Assembly: GCA_003427395.1 (NCBI GenBank)
Contig: BFEA01000631.1
Span: forward strand, 816,769 to 844,025
Origin: Chara braunii
Taxonomy: Eukaryota > Streptophyta > Charophyceae > Charales > Characeae
Reading direction: 5' to 3'
Length of the DNA stretch: 27,257 bases
Made by a program: the position numbers and the translations under genes. Positions 1 through 8,290 of this stretch are shown here, piece after piece. The notes below the pieces were generated by a model, which saw only the letters and a program-made list of their open reading frames with translations, did not search any database and was not told the DNA's origin. The first letter of the stretch is position 1; every line of letters starts with the position of its first letter.

Positions 1-190
1 AGGGTCACGATGCACTCCAACCAACTGGCGTGCGGCAACTGTCTGATACCCACTTTGTGAAATGCTGAATGAAGGTCTCTCGTGGATATTCTGGCCCGCC
101 TTCACTTAGGGCGGGCACGAGGCTTGCTGGGGGCCTATGCCCAGAACATATGCATGTCGGCAAGGCCCCGTTGAGGGCTCAATCCTCACA
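1..190 (-). repeat. LTR fragment, family B (inner/U3 end)
   Basis: This stretch aligns by eye with 9831-10006, the LTR that borders the integrase remnant of element B. Both share the blocks CCCGCCTTCACTTAGGG, GCTTGCTGGGGGCC and GAGGGCTCAATCCTC in the same order and orientation. Both end in CA, at 190 and at 10006. In the sense of the element (minus) that CA is the TG that starts the LTR. The sequence right of 190 does not match the polypurine tract or pol of element B. This is therefore either a solo LTR or the outer edge of another family B copy lying to the left of the window. The left end is cut by the window. Confidence 0.7.
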
Positions 191-339
191 GAATAAAGTG
201 AAGAACTTTTGCCTGAGGGATTTCTGTTTTTTATTTTTTTTTTAAATAAAAAAAGAAGTCAAAAAATAAAACTGAAAGTATACGGTAGTAGAGTGCACAA
301 AAACCTACAACCCCATATATATATATTTTTTTTTCACAC
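191..339. other. A/T-rich spacer
   Basis: Low-complexity sequence with long T and A runs (about 224-265) and a TATATATATA plus T9 stretch (315-334). No gene is seen. It separates the family B LTR fragment from the left LTR of element A. It replaces the last 80 or so bases expected at the outer end of that LTR. Confidence 0.5.
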
Positions 340-1295
340 TGGACACCAGAGAGATTAAGACCAGGTAGCGCAGCTTATGAATTCCAACAAGTTATTACAA
401 GAGCAACAAGAGTTCAAGTCACCAGCACTCATCAGCGCAAACCAAAGGTAACCAGTAACCAGTGTAAGCTCTCAGGTAAGTATCTCTTCTCCACTGCTCT
501 TCTCTCTTATGTATCTCTCCTCCTTACTGGTCTTCTCCCTAGCTATCTCCTCGCTGTGTCTTCTCTCCCTACATGCGTGCACACTCACTAACTTCTACTC
601 TGAACACACCCATTGATATGCCTACTAACTATCTGAAGTCTATTACTAACACTCTGCACTGGCGCATCTATGTCTGCCTTCTCCCTGCCAGCACAATCTT
701 CTTCCTCTCTCTCTCTCTCTCTCTTAGCGCAGCACTCTGGCTTCAGCGCTCTGCCCCTCACTACAGCGCACAAGTGCACCAGCACTTCCACACTTCTTGC
801 GAATGAGCAATCTCCCCGACTGGGAGGCTGGCCAGTCCTTTTGTAGTCTTGGAATAACTTCAACTCGTGCCAGCCTCTGCTTGTTGGGGCCTGACTGGTT
901 CCAGTACCACATCCCCACGGCCTGTCTGCTTCTGAATGTCAAAGCCTGGAACCTTCCCGAATTTCCATTGGTCTGCTGCTGCTTGGGCCTTTGAGTCATG
1001 ACTTTTCGATTTTGGCATATGGGTTTTGGCTGTGGACTGTGACTCCTGCCTCTGGGACACGACTCTTGCCTGTGGAACTGCCCTTTTACTCGTGGGATGT
1101 GAGTCTTCAATATGGCTTTTCATTATGAGACGTGACTCTTGCCCCTAAGATGTGACTGTTTGCTGGGTGCCTGTTGGACTGGACTGCTGAGGTGCCCGAC
1201 TGTGACTTTTCTGAATTTGACGAACTCGGCCTCTCTTGACCAGGGCCTCTGACCCTGAGACCCAAATTTGGGGCCTGAATCGTGGAAGACTTTCA
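340..1295 (-). repeat. Left (3') LTR of element A, outer end truncated
   Basis: It matches 7187-8152 almost throughout, starting at TGGACACCAGAGAG and ending GAAGACTTTCA. The final CA gives the TG start of the LTR on the element's own strand. The right LTR continues about 80 bp further, to 7106, before the primer-binding site. That part is missing here and is replaced by A/T-rich sequence, so this LTR is 956 bp against about 1047 bp. A CT microsatellite at 706-723 is shared with the other copy. The right copy carries a short extra segment near 7440-7458 that this one lacks. Confidence 0.85.
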
Positions 1296-1329
1296 CTCTC
1301 GGCGGCCAGTTACCAATTTTATCTATCTC

Positions 1330-1842
1330 CTATGTTAACTCCTGTCTTAGCTCTTTCACAATATGCGGTGCTGTTTCTATTAGTTCATCTCTCATGAACC
1401 AGCGATCTTCTGTGTGTTCCTGATAGGCAAATCTGACCTTATATTGTTGCTGTGGTCTACCCCTCCGCCCAGATCTGTAAACATCTTCCCCAACAAGCCT
1501 ATCCACATCATACTTACCATCCATAGATCTGCGTGTCGGAAACATATCGTTACTTACGCAAGGGAGCAACTTTGATGCATGAAACACCGGATATGTGTGC
1601 AAATGTGGAGGAATCTCAACAACATATGAGGGACCATCCACATCACCGATGACATCCAGAATGTGCCACAGACCTCTATAGGCAGGTAACAACTTCTGGG
1701 ATCTGTTCTCCTCAGGGGGCAACTCTTTTGACTTCACCCAGACCAAATCTCCTACAACAAATTGTGAGGGTCTGCGGTGCTTATTAGCCTGCTCGATCAT
1801 TTGATGCTGTGCTTTACTGATATTTTCCTTTACTTTTTCCAA
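1330..1842 (-). pseudogene. Integrase C-terminal region with GPY/F-like module and chromodomain-like tail (element A)
   Basis: A 170-codon open segment. The N-terminal half (KHRRPSQFVVGDLVWVK, then KLLPAYRGLWHILDVIG) matches the C-terminal DNA-binding part of gypsy integrases, including a GPY/F-like module. Next comes the usual PPHLHTYPVFHASKLLP linker. The last 50 or so residues (YKVRFAYQEHTEDRWFMRDE, then L..AP.IV.EL) look like the chromodomain that directs chromovirus integration to particular chromatin. It ends in a stop at the expected place, 34 bases before the LTR. It is out of frame with the integrase core upstream because of a 65-bp tandem duplication at 1833-1962. Family knowledge gives the function; the copy itself is broken. 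Confidence 0.8.
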
Positions 1843-2333
1843 ATCTTTCTGATATTGGACAGCAAATTCCCTAGTTCCTGGCGGAAGTCTCTGTTAACTT
1901 TTTCCAAATCTTTCTGATATTGAACAGTAAATTTCCTAGTTCCCGGCGGAAGTTTCTGTACTTGATCAGGGTTTAGACAGTCAATGAGTCCACGAGGGCG
2001 CCACCCAAAATGCAGTTCAGTAGGCGTTCTTGATGTAGCTAGATGCACAAAGTTATTATAGGCACTTGCAACTTTTGGCAGATGTTCATCCCAATTAATC
2101 TGATCTGGCCGGATGTACATGCGCAGCACTTGCTGCAGCAGCTTATTCATCTGCTCAGTCTGTCCATTTGTCTCAGGGTGTCTACCTGAAGACATAGTCA
2201 GTTTGGACCCATACACCTTCATCAGTTGCTGCCACTGTTCACCCGTGAACCCCGCCGTATCCCTATCACTTACGATAGTTAAGGGATGCCCAAAATCTTT
2301 CACCCAATGGTTAAAGAATTCCCTAATCACCAC
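1830..2333 (-). pseudogene. Integrase catalytic core, 3' part (element A)
   Basis: A 167-codon segment of the DDE integrase core. It shows the second catalytic Asp in IVSDRDT (residue 23) and the catalytic Glu in HPETNGQTEQMN (residue 60). They are 36 residues apart, one more than the usual 35, because an extra residue follows SDRD. The typical core continuation INWDEHLPKVASAYNN and the SRTPTELHFGWRPRG motif follow. The first catalytic Asp, the zinc-binding domain and the start of the core are missing. The segment joins directly onto RNase H at about 2342. It cannot be active. Confidence 0.85.
1833..1962. repeat. 65-bp tandem duplication inside integrase
   Basis: Copy one is 1833-1897 and copy two is 1898-1962. 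Both start CTTTTTCCAAATCTTTCTGA and continue in parallel with five transitions near the middle, plus a divergent last few bases. 65 is not a multiple of three, so the duplication throws the integrase core and its C-terminal tail into different frames. The differences between copies show that it is not an assembly stutter. Confidence 0.9.
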
Positions 2334-2341
2334 ATCAACTT

Positions 2342-2740
2342 TCCCTCAGAGTAAACTTTAAAGTGGCGTCCTAGCAGATAATGTCGTCAGTGATTCAATG
2401 CTTCCCTCAGAGCGAACGACTCTGTCTAATAGGTAGAAGCGGCGACCTTTTAGCTAGGCCATCTACAGGACATGAATTCCATAAGTCTGTACCCATTCCC
2501 ATCATCTTGTTGGAGTACAGCACCAATCCCGTATTGACTGATGTCAGTGGTTACGGTAAATGGTAGAGATGGATCCACAACTTTCAACACCGGGTAATTA
2601 ATCAAACATTTCTTTAAACGCTTGAAGGACGCAGTACAATCCTGATCCCATTTCCAGATAGTTTCTTTCTTTAAGAATCTGCGCAATGGGGCAGCGATTA
2701 CCGTAAAGTTCCGAACGAACTTGCGGTAATAGTTGGTCAA
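2342..2740 (-). pseudogene. RT connection and RNase H, truncated (element A)
   Basis: It starts with the RT thumb/connection residues TNYYRKFVRNFTVIAAPLRR and runs into the RNase H domain. The first RNase H acid is seen in FTVTTDISQYGIGAVLQQDD. From about 2450 down to 2342 the frame changes. The conserved stretch ALREALNH, stop, RHYLLGRHFKVYS can still be read, with a TGA at 2387-2389 where tryptophan is usual. After VYS the sequence jumps to integrase. The remaining RNase H, the integrase zinc finger and the first integrase Asp are gone. By comparison with element B (RNase H end near 11600, matching integrase position near 11010), about 700 bp is missing. Confidence 0.8.
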
Positions 2741-3186
2741 ACCAAGGAAACGAGCGCAGCTCCATCAACGTGCGTGGGTTAGGCCAATCTCTAATGGTTG
2801 CAATCTTAGCGTCTTCCAGTTTAATTCCATCACCCTCTACCATATGTCCCAAGTAAAGGACCTGACGCTTTGCCCATTCACACTTCTTCGGGTTAATCTT
2901 AAATTTTGCCTCTCGCAGTCTATTAAGCACAACTCGAAGGTGCTCCTCATGCTCTTTCAGACTCTACTAAAGATCAATATATCATCTAGATAAACAACGT
3001 CAAACTTGTCGAACCATTCACGAAACAACTCATTCATACATCAGGGGCATTAGTCAAACCAAACGACATCGCCACAAACTCGATAGTGGCTATATCTCGT
3101 CCGGAAAGTTGTTTTGTGCTGATCCTCGGGCAATACCTCAATCTGATGGTAAATCCGACTTCAGATCAATCTTGGAGAAATATTTA
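2741..3186 (-). pseudogene. Reverse transcriptase palm and thumb, frameshifted (element A)
   Basis: Reverse transcriptase copies the element RNA into DNA in the cytoplasmic particle. The catalytic motif YLDD is read at 2981-2992 within FDVVYLDDILIFSR. Upstream, EFVAMSFGLTNAP is present, but the residues that normally link it to NELF are partly deleted (about 3040-3050), which shifts the frame. Downstream, LNRLREAKFKINPKKCEWAK and VLYLGHMVEGDGI are the usual palm/thumb segments (2800-2930). A one-base insertion near 2745 moves the frame again. The catalytic residues survive but the reading frame does not. Confidence 0.85.
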
Positions 3187-4104
3187 CTAACCCTGAACTC
3201 TATCCAAGAGATCATCTATTTGTGGTAACGGTTCCGCATTTTTAACGGTTATCGCATTAAGTCCCCTATAGTCTATGCACATTCGCAGTTCGCCACCCTT
3301 CTTTGGCACAAACATGACTTGTGCACCGAATGGTGAGGAACTTGCTTTAATCCACCCCTTCTCAAGCAACTCGTCTAATTGCTTGAGTAGCTCATCAAGC
3401 TCTTTTGGAGACATTCTATAGATAGGGCCCTTGGGAATACGGCTACCGGGTTCCAACTCTATTCGGTGCTTGGTTTCTCTCTCGACCACTCCACTTGGGG
3501 CCTCTCCAATATCGGCGAATTCAACAAGCAACTTGTGCACGTTGGGGGGTATTGGCTCATCCTTTTTCTTTTCTTCACTCACCGGGCGCACATATGCAAC
3601 AAACACTTGGTCGACGAGGTCATTCTTGACCGCATGCTGGGCGAACGCGGGGGCACTCATGCAACAAAGGGATAGGCTATTCTCTACGCCAGATGCATGG
3701 TAAAGCCGAATTTTCTTCTTTCCACCTGGAGGACTAGGGAAACAACACTCATGCTCACCCAGTTTCACATCTGCATTGGCGGCCTCACCCCAATCAGTCC
3801 CTAGTATCATGTCAAAAGGGAGGTTGTCCTCCACTAAGAGTGTCAGGGAGTGTAGAACACGTTCCGTCTTACCCCCTGCCTCCAATCGGAAGTATGCCCT
3901 AACCCCTTCAACATAACTATCTACTATCATTTCTCTATTATCAACTAGCTTGCTCACGACAGGTTGGTCTAACTTTTGGACTTTCAGCCCTAGGCGCATC
4001 TTACTAATATAATTGCGCATTGACCCGCTATCTATTAACTCGCCCATTCTTACTTTGCTCACTTCTACGTCTGCAATTAATAACTGACCTTTCTTTTTCT
4101 TCAT
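3187..4104 (-). pseudogene. Aspartic protease and N-terminal reverse transcriptase (element A)
   Basis: A 305-codon open segment. The protease active site appears as [12 protein letters not shown] at about residues 24-35. A later [12 protein letters not shown] is the usual conserved partner of the retropepsin fold. After a charged linker (about residues 180-195), the reverse transcriptase begins at about residue 220 with [13 protein letters not shown]. It continues through [33 protein letters not shown] and [12 protein letters not shown], all classic gypsy motifs. The frame closes at 3187, before the catalytic YLDD. A continuous protease-RT polyprotein is normal in this group. This part of pol is the least damaged. 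Confidence 0.9.
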
Positions 4105-4307
4105 TTCAGCCCAAGCGCGGCGACGAGTGATCAGTTCATCACCTATGCTTGCGAGGGAACCACCTAGAGAAGTCCTAGTACAAGCAAGTCATGGGCAGCT
4201 AACTAGGTGGGGGCCAACTACGGTCTTAGTCTCTGCCATTGGGACCTCTGGATGAGAGGTTGACAGTCTGCTTGCATTCAGAGTCCTTGTAGAGGCAACT
4301 GCAACCT

Positions 4308-5102
4308 CTACTAGTCGTTCCCTTTTGGGTATTTATATTCAGGACAGAAGGGAACAATGTGGTTGGGGTCACCACATTTGTAACATTGACCGGCCTTGCG
4401 ACGCTCTTCCCATACTTTCTCGTCAATACCCATTTCTAACCAAGGTTTTTTGCCTTTAGCTATCCCTGGGTGTTCCGGGTACGGTCTTCTACCTCTACCT
4501 CTTCCCCTTGTGGAGTAGGAACCTCTTCCACCTTGCGAGGGACCATTGCCCCTTCCTCCCACATGGTAGCTACCTTCGCCACTACCCCTCTGGGCGGCGG
4601 GTCCTCTTCCTCCAGCTCGACCGCGGCCTCCTCTCCCTCTACCACGACCTTTTCCTCCTTGTCGCCCTCCCCCGCGGGCTGCAACAGCCGCATAGTCTCC
4701 TCCCTAGGCTAAGTGACCATTGTTGTCTTCTTCCAACCCATTGTCCATCTGGTCGTAGGTAAGTGATTCCACCCCTCCTTCAAAGGTGACCAGTAGGTTA
4801 TCTTTGCCTGCTATATTGCCCGGAATTGTTCGGTCTTTCCACTTCTTTTCTTCCTGCAGGTCTTTCCAATAGTGGCAGTATTGTGCCTCCTGTAGGAAAC
4901 CAGCGTGATCTACTACGATCTTGCTAAATTTCTCATAGGTCATCCCCTCTTCCTTGGTGCGGGGATATAGCTGTGTTTTTAGGGGATGTGGGAGCGCTCT
5001 AGCGAAGTTGTTTAGGATTTGTGCCGGTGTTAATCCGTGATCCGGGCATTGCAACATCCATTGTGGCCTTGAGAGCGGACACACTTTTTCATTTACGGTC
5101 AC
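4308..5102 (-). pseudogene. Gag capsid C-terminal part and nucleocapsid with RGG tract and zinc knuckle (element A)
   Basis: The capsid part (4704-5102) contains GLTPAQILNNFARALPHPLK and YEKFSKIVVDHAGFLQEAQ. One TAG stop at 4701-4703 separates it from a same-frame nucleocapsid. The nucleocapsid has a long Gly/Arg tract (about 4470-4690) and then one zinc knuckle, CYKCGDPNHIVPFC, which fits C-X2-C-X4-H-X4-C. Zinc knuckles of this type bind element RNA during packaging. The RGG tract would add non-specific RNA binding. The frame ends at 4308-4310, about 200 bases before the protease ORF. Whether the original gag and pol were fused cannot be seen here. Confidence 0.8.
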
Positions 5103-5130
5103 TGATGTTTTTCATTTACGGTCACTGATG
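5085..5130. repeat. 23-bp perfect tandem duplication inside gag
   Basis: 5085-5107 and 5108-5130 are identical (TTTTTCATTTACGGTCACTG followed by ATG). 23 is not a multiple of three, so the capsid is split into two frames at this point. The copies are perfect, so this event is younger than the 65-bp duplication in integrase. Confidence 0.95.
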
Positions 5131-5540
5131 TTAAGGATCAAAGACTCAGTCCTATGGGCCAGGTTCTTATCTTCGAAGCTTTCTCTAAGGGCTTTGAAGA
5201 AGTTTTCGATCCGCATCTGTTGAGAATTCTCAATCATGGTTGTGCAGCCAGCCTCTTTCATCAAAGAGATAGCGAAACTCGTTGCGTCCCCTGCCATGCA
5301 CGAACTTGCCATTAGCACCCGGTCCCAGTACGGAATCTTTTGTGCGTACAGGTATGTACCCATAGCTGCCTCCCAGTGGAAGATACTCTCTTCATTCTTC
5401 CCATTGTAAGTCCATGGCAGCTTCACTTTCATCTTTTGCCTGGCTTCCTCCGCTTCATTGTCCCTTTCCTTCTTAGGACCTTTCCCCTTCCTATCTCCAT
5501 CATCATCACCGTTTCCTCCCATCTCCTCCCCCACCTCCAA
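5112..5540 (-). pseudogene. Gag capsid, N-terminal part (element A)
   Basis: A 142-codon segment. After a charged N-terminus rich in Asp, Lys and Glu, it has the hallmarks of a plant retrotransposon gag domain: KLPWTYNGKNEESIFHWEAA, then YWDRVLMASSCMAGDATSFA, then QQMRIENFFKALRESFED. These helices form the coat that packages the element RNA. A G-run near 5530 causes a frameshift against the coiled-coil region upstream, and the 23-bp duplication breaks it downstream. I assign it by pattern and by its place before the zinc knuckle. Confidence 0.75.
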
Positions 5541-6048
5541 GTTTTAATTTCCTTGACACAACAGGATCAGTTATCTTCTTGGTGAGGGTTTCATCTAACT
5601 GCTTTAAATATCCAAAGATTCGGTCATCTACTTGGTGAGAGGCTGTGCGCAGGAAGTTGTTCCAAGTTCCCTCAAATTCTCCCTGATGGAACTCTAGTTT
5701 ACTGACGGATCGATGGAGGGAAGTGAGTTCTTCGTTAGTGTGGAGGACGGTGTCAGTCAAGAGAGCTAACCGTTCGTCTGTGGCAGCTTGCTTTCCCTTC
5801 TGTTCCTTCAACGGTGCTTGCAAACTCTCCCCCTCCATCTTTTTTTTATCATTATATTTCTGCCTTTTTTCAGCCACCAACTTGTTGTTGAGTTCGACCC
5901 TCTTCTCTTCTATCAACAGGTCCCTCTCTTCCTGATCTGCTGCAGATGTCATCTTAATCACAAAGGCATTTTTCTCTCTCAGTTTCTTCCGGCATCTCCG
6001 TTTGATACCGAATTGTCCCATCCAATCCATCGCCTCCATCTGCAACAA
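5506..6048 (-). pseudogene. Gag N-terminal charged coiled-coil region (element A)
   Basis: A 180-codon open segment dominated by Lys, Glu, Gln and Asp. EERDLLIEEKRVELNNKLVA and EELTSLHRSVSKLEFHQGEF are strongly helical and likely coiled coil. It ends in a Gly run where a frameshift separates it from the capsid domain. Long charged N-terminal extensions are not part of the core gag fold. This one may help particle assembly, but that is inference. It sits directly downstream of the polyglutamate microsatellite. Confidence 0.55.
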
Positions 6049-6126
6049 CCCGACTTCCCAGCATGGCTGCTTTCAGCCTTCTCTTCTTGCGGCTGGGTTC
6101 TCCTCCTTTCCAGCCTGTCTCCCACA

Positions 6127-6175
6127 TCTTCTTCTTCTTCTTCTTCTTCTTCTTCTTCTTCTTCTTCTTCTTCTT
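6127..6175. repeat. (TTC)n microsatellite, encoding polyglutamate on the minus strand
   Basis: About 16 uninterrupted TTC/GAA units. On the minus strand they encode a Glu run inside the gag N-terminal region. Slippage here probably explains why the frames on either side no longer agree. Confidence 0.95.
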
Positions 6176-6385
6176 TCAACTCTTCCGTAATCTTTCTCCC
6201 TTTTCTTTAATCTCGTTCTCCATCTTTTCTTTCTCTTCTAACAGCTTTTTCTTTACTTCCTCCTCCTCCTTTCTTTTCCTCTCCACCTTTTCTTTTTTCT
6301 TCTCAGCCAGGCGGCGATCTATCTCTGCCTGCTCCTCAGCTGTCCCTGTGTTGACTTCCCAGACCTTAACACCGCATGTGAACAT
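6176..6385 (-). pseudogene. Probable gag N-terminus (element A)
   Basis: The best start is the ATG at 6383-6385, which leads into TAEEQAEIDRRLAEKKKEKV and a long Lys/Glu helix ending near 6176. The longer open frame above it (to 6523) is not charged or coiled-coil-like and is probably leader. The segment ends at a stop just before the GAA repeat. I infer that it is the start of gag because it lies between the leader and the capsid and has the same composition as the coiled-coil segment downstream. Confidence 0.4.
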
Positions 6386-6578
6386 AAAGTCCGTTGGAAG
6401 CCAAGAGGAAAGATGAAACAAAGAAGGGGGCCCCAGAGCACAGACAGGGCCAGAAGTGAGAACATGGGGTAGTCGTCCATGGTAACTAGAAGCACAGGTA
6501 AGCGGCCTCCACCTCCTCAACACTTTGACCTAACCCCAACTACTAATTACTAGCTCCTGAGTGGGTTTGACTGTCGGT

Positions 6579-6634
6579 GACTGCCGTATACCTATATATA
6601 CCTGATGAGTCGGTGAAACTCCGACGAAACAGTT
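6579..6634 (+). ncRNA. Hammerhead ribozyme fold, type III layout, likely weakened cleavage site
   Basis: All core elements are present in order. CUGAUGA is at 6602-6608, stem II is GUCGG/CCGAC (6609-6613 with 6621-6625) with a seven-base loop, and GAA is at 6626-6628. Stem I pairs GUAUA (6586-6590) with UAUAC (6597-6601) around a six-base loop. Stem III pairs GACUG (6579-6583) with CAGUU (6630-6634), including one G-U pair. Hammerheads are self-cleaving RNAs, and the cut would fall after C6585. The triplet there is GCC instead of the required NUH (usually GUC), so the A15.1-U16.1 pair is lost. Activity is therefore doubtful. It lies antisense to element A, between its PBS and gag. Confidence 0.7.
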
Positions 6635-6635
6635 T

Positions 6636-7090
6636 GTCACAGCCCCTCGTTTGTTGTCCTCTTCTCCCTCTCTGCCTACGGTTTACCGGGCAGTTCTATT
6701 TGACGATATATATAAACTTTTTTTTTTTTTTTTTAACCATTGGACTGGTTGCTAGACTCAACTATGTCACGAGATTTGGACCAGCCCAGCAGAAGCGACA
6801 ATAGGATGAGGAAGGTACCAAACACCAAGACAGATCAGCAAGCAATACAGGTTTAATGGGGGAGTGCACTTCACCCCTATGAACGTTCCGTTGATGAAGC
6901 TCCACGGCCGCTCCAATGCTCCAACGCAGCAGCAATCAGGCACGTAATCACCACTCAACAGGCCCCTTCTTCCTCGGCCTACTTCTCTACCCCCTTCATC
7001 AGTTTTCTCCCCACTCAACTCACTCTCTTATCTCCCTCCTCGCCGGCCTTAATCATTGCCAGCGATGTCCAGTGGATGCAGCGAGCAACT
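6636..7090. other. Leader of element A between ribozyme fold and PBS
   Basis: Non-coding by appearance. It holds a T16 run at about 6719-6734 (A run on the element's strand) and no convincing protein similarity in any frame. The open frame on the minus strand at 6767-7018 has no recognisable feature. Confidence 0.4.
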
Positions 7091-7102
7091 GCTCCGATAC
7101 CA
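7091..7102 (-). other. Primer-binding site, initiator tRNA-Met type (element A)
   Basis: On the minus strand the sequence is TGGTATCGGAGC. It differs at one base from TGGTATCAGAGC, the site used by many plant LTR retrotransposons to bind the 3' end of initiator tRNA-Met and prime minus-strand DNA. It lies three bases from a terminal CA that would close the 5' LTR at 7106. This fixes both the strand and the inner edge of the right LTR. Confidence 0.8.
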
Positions 7103-7105
7103 GTT

Positions 7106-8152
7106 TGCAATGAACCTCTTAGTTCAACACCAGTGACCGCACATATTCACACCACATGCATGTATGAAATCACACGAAGTTCGCACTGGAGACCAGAGAG
7201 ATTAAGACCAGGTAGCGCAGCTTATGAATTCCAACAAGTAATTACAAGAGCAACAAGAGTTCAAGTCACCAGTGCTCATCAGCGCAAACCAAAGGTAACC
7301 AGTAACCGGCATAAGCTCTCAGGTAAGTATCTCTTCTCCACTACTCTTCTCTTATCTATCTCTCCTTCTCACTGGTCTTCTCCCTAGCTATGTCCTTGCT
7401 GTGTCTTCTCTCCCTACATCCGTGCACACTCACTAATTTCTACTCAAGGATCTACTCTGAATACACCCACTGATATGCCTACTAACTATCTGAAGTCTAC
7501 TACCAACACTCTGCACTGGCGCATCTATGTCTGCCTTCTCCCTGCCAGCACAATCTTCTTCCTCTCTCTCTCTCTCTCTCTTAGCGCAGCACTCTGGCTT
7601 CAGCGCTCTGCCCCTCACTACAGCGCACAAGTGCACCAGCACTTCCACACTTCTTGCGAATGAGCAATCTCCCCGACTGGGAGGCTGGCCAGTCCTTTTG
7701 TAGTCTTGGATTGCACTTCAACTCGTGCCAGCCTCTGCTTGTTGGGGCCTGACTGGTTCCAGTTCCACATCCCCACGGCCTGTCTGCTTCTGAATGTCAA
7801 AGCCTGGAACCTTCCCGAATTTCCATTGGTCTGCTGCTGCTTGGGCCTTTGAGTCACGACTTTTCGATTTTGGCATATGGGTTTTGACTGCGGACTGTGA
7901 TTCCTGCCTCGGGGACACGACTCTTGCCTGTGGAACTGCCCTTTTACTCGTGGGATGTGACTTTTCAATATGGCTTTTCATTATGAGACGTGACTCTTGC
8001 CCCTAAGATGTGACTGTTTGCTGGGTGCCTGTTGGACTGGACTGCTGAGATACCCAACTGTGCCTTTTATGAATTTGACGAACTCGGCCTCTCTTGACAA
8101 GGGCCTCTGACCCTGAGACCCGAATTTGGGGCCTGAATCGTGGAAGACTTCA
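7106..8152 (-). repeat. Right (5') LTR of element A
   Basis: It starts TGCAATGAACC on the + strand and ends TGGAAGACTTCA, giving TG...CA ends on either strand. From 7187 onward it matches the left LTR 340-1295. The first 80 bases exist only in this copy. It contains a CT microsatellite (about 7563-7580). A perfect splice-donor-like CAGGTAAGT lies at 7320-7328 on the + strand, antisense to the element. The LTR should hold the element's promoter and poly(A) signals. I could not point to a TATA box with confidence. Confidence 0.85.
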
Positions 8153-8159
8153 GTTTCTT

Positions 8160-8290
8160 TTGCTTTTGTCGTGGTATCTCCGATTGGTCGTTTCTTTCGG
8201 CTTTTGTTTACGTGACGGCATCTCTGATTGACGCCGTTGCCGTTTCGTTTTCATTCATTGTGGTGCTTCCTATTGGCCATTCCTCTTAGT
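8160..8290 (-). repeat. Three imperfect ~45-bp units, each with a CCAAT-type box
   Basis: ATTGG/ATTG occurs at 8183-8187, 8227-8230 and 8272-8276, spaced 44 and 45 bp. On the minus strand the units read CCAATCGGAGATACC, TCAATCAGAGATGCC and CCAATAGGAAGCACC, each followed by an A-rich stretch such as GACAAAAGC. Regular CCAAT-type motifs suggest a promoter or enhancer array, or a degenerate tandem repeat. They lie just outside the 5' end of element A. Confidence 0.5.

Larger units (their letters stand above)
340..8152 (-). mobile_element. Ty3/gypsy chromovirus-like LTR retrotransposon, defective (element A)
   Basis: A near-complete LTR element read on the minus strand. Its order is right (5') LTR, primer-binding site, gag, protease, reverse transcriptase, RNase H, integrase with a chromodomain-like tail, left (3') LTR. 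The RT-RNase H-integrase order is that of the Ty3/gypsy group, and the C-terminal chromodomain-like segment points to chromoviruses. The LTRs differ by roughly one base in twenty over their first 140 bases, so the insertion is not recent. Gag and pol are broken by tandem duplications, frameshifts, stops and a deletion of about 700 bp. The copy cannot make its own proteins. No target duplication is visible, because the left outer end is truncated. Confidence 0.9.

Noticed and set aside
425-445. CTGATGAG on the minus strand of the LTR as a hammerhead
   Set aside because: The following sequence gives GAAC rather than GAAAC, and no stem II forms.
573-806. + strand ORF inside the left LTR, with a similar ORF at 7475-7663 in the right LTR
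   Set aside because: The match is explained by LTR identity. The protein is a CT-microsatellite artefact (Leu/Ser run) with no family.
4470-4762. Ser/Thr-rich + strand ORFs
   Set aside because: They are antisense shadows of the Gly/Arg tract in gag.
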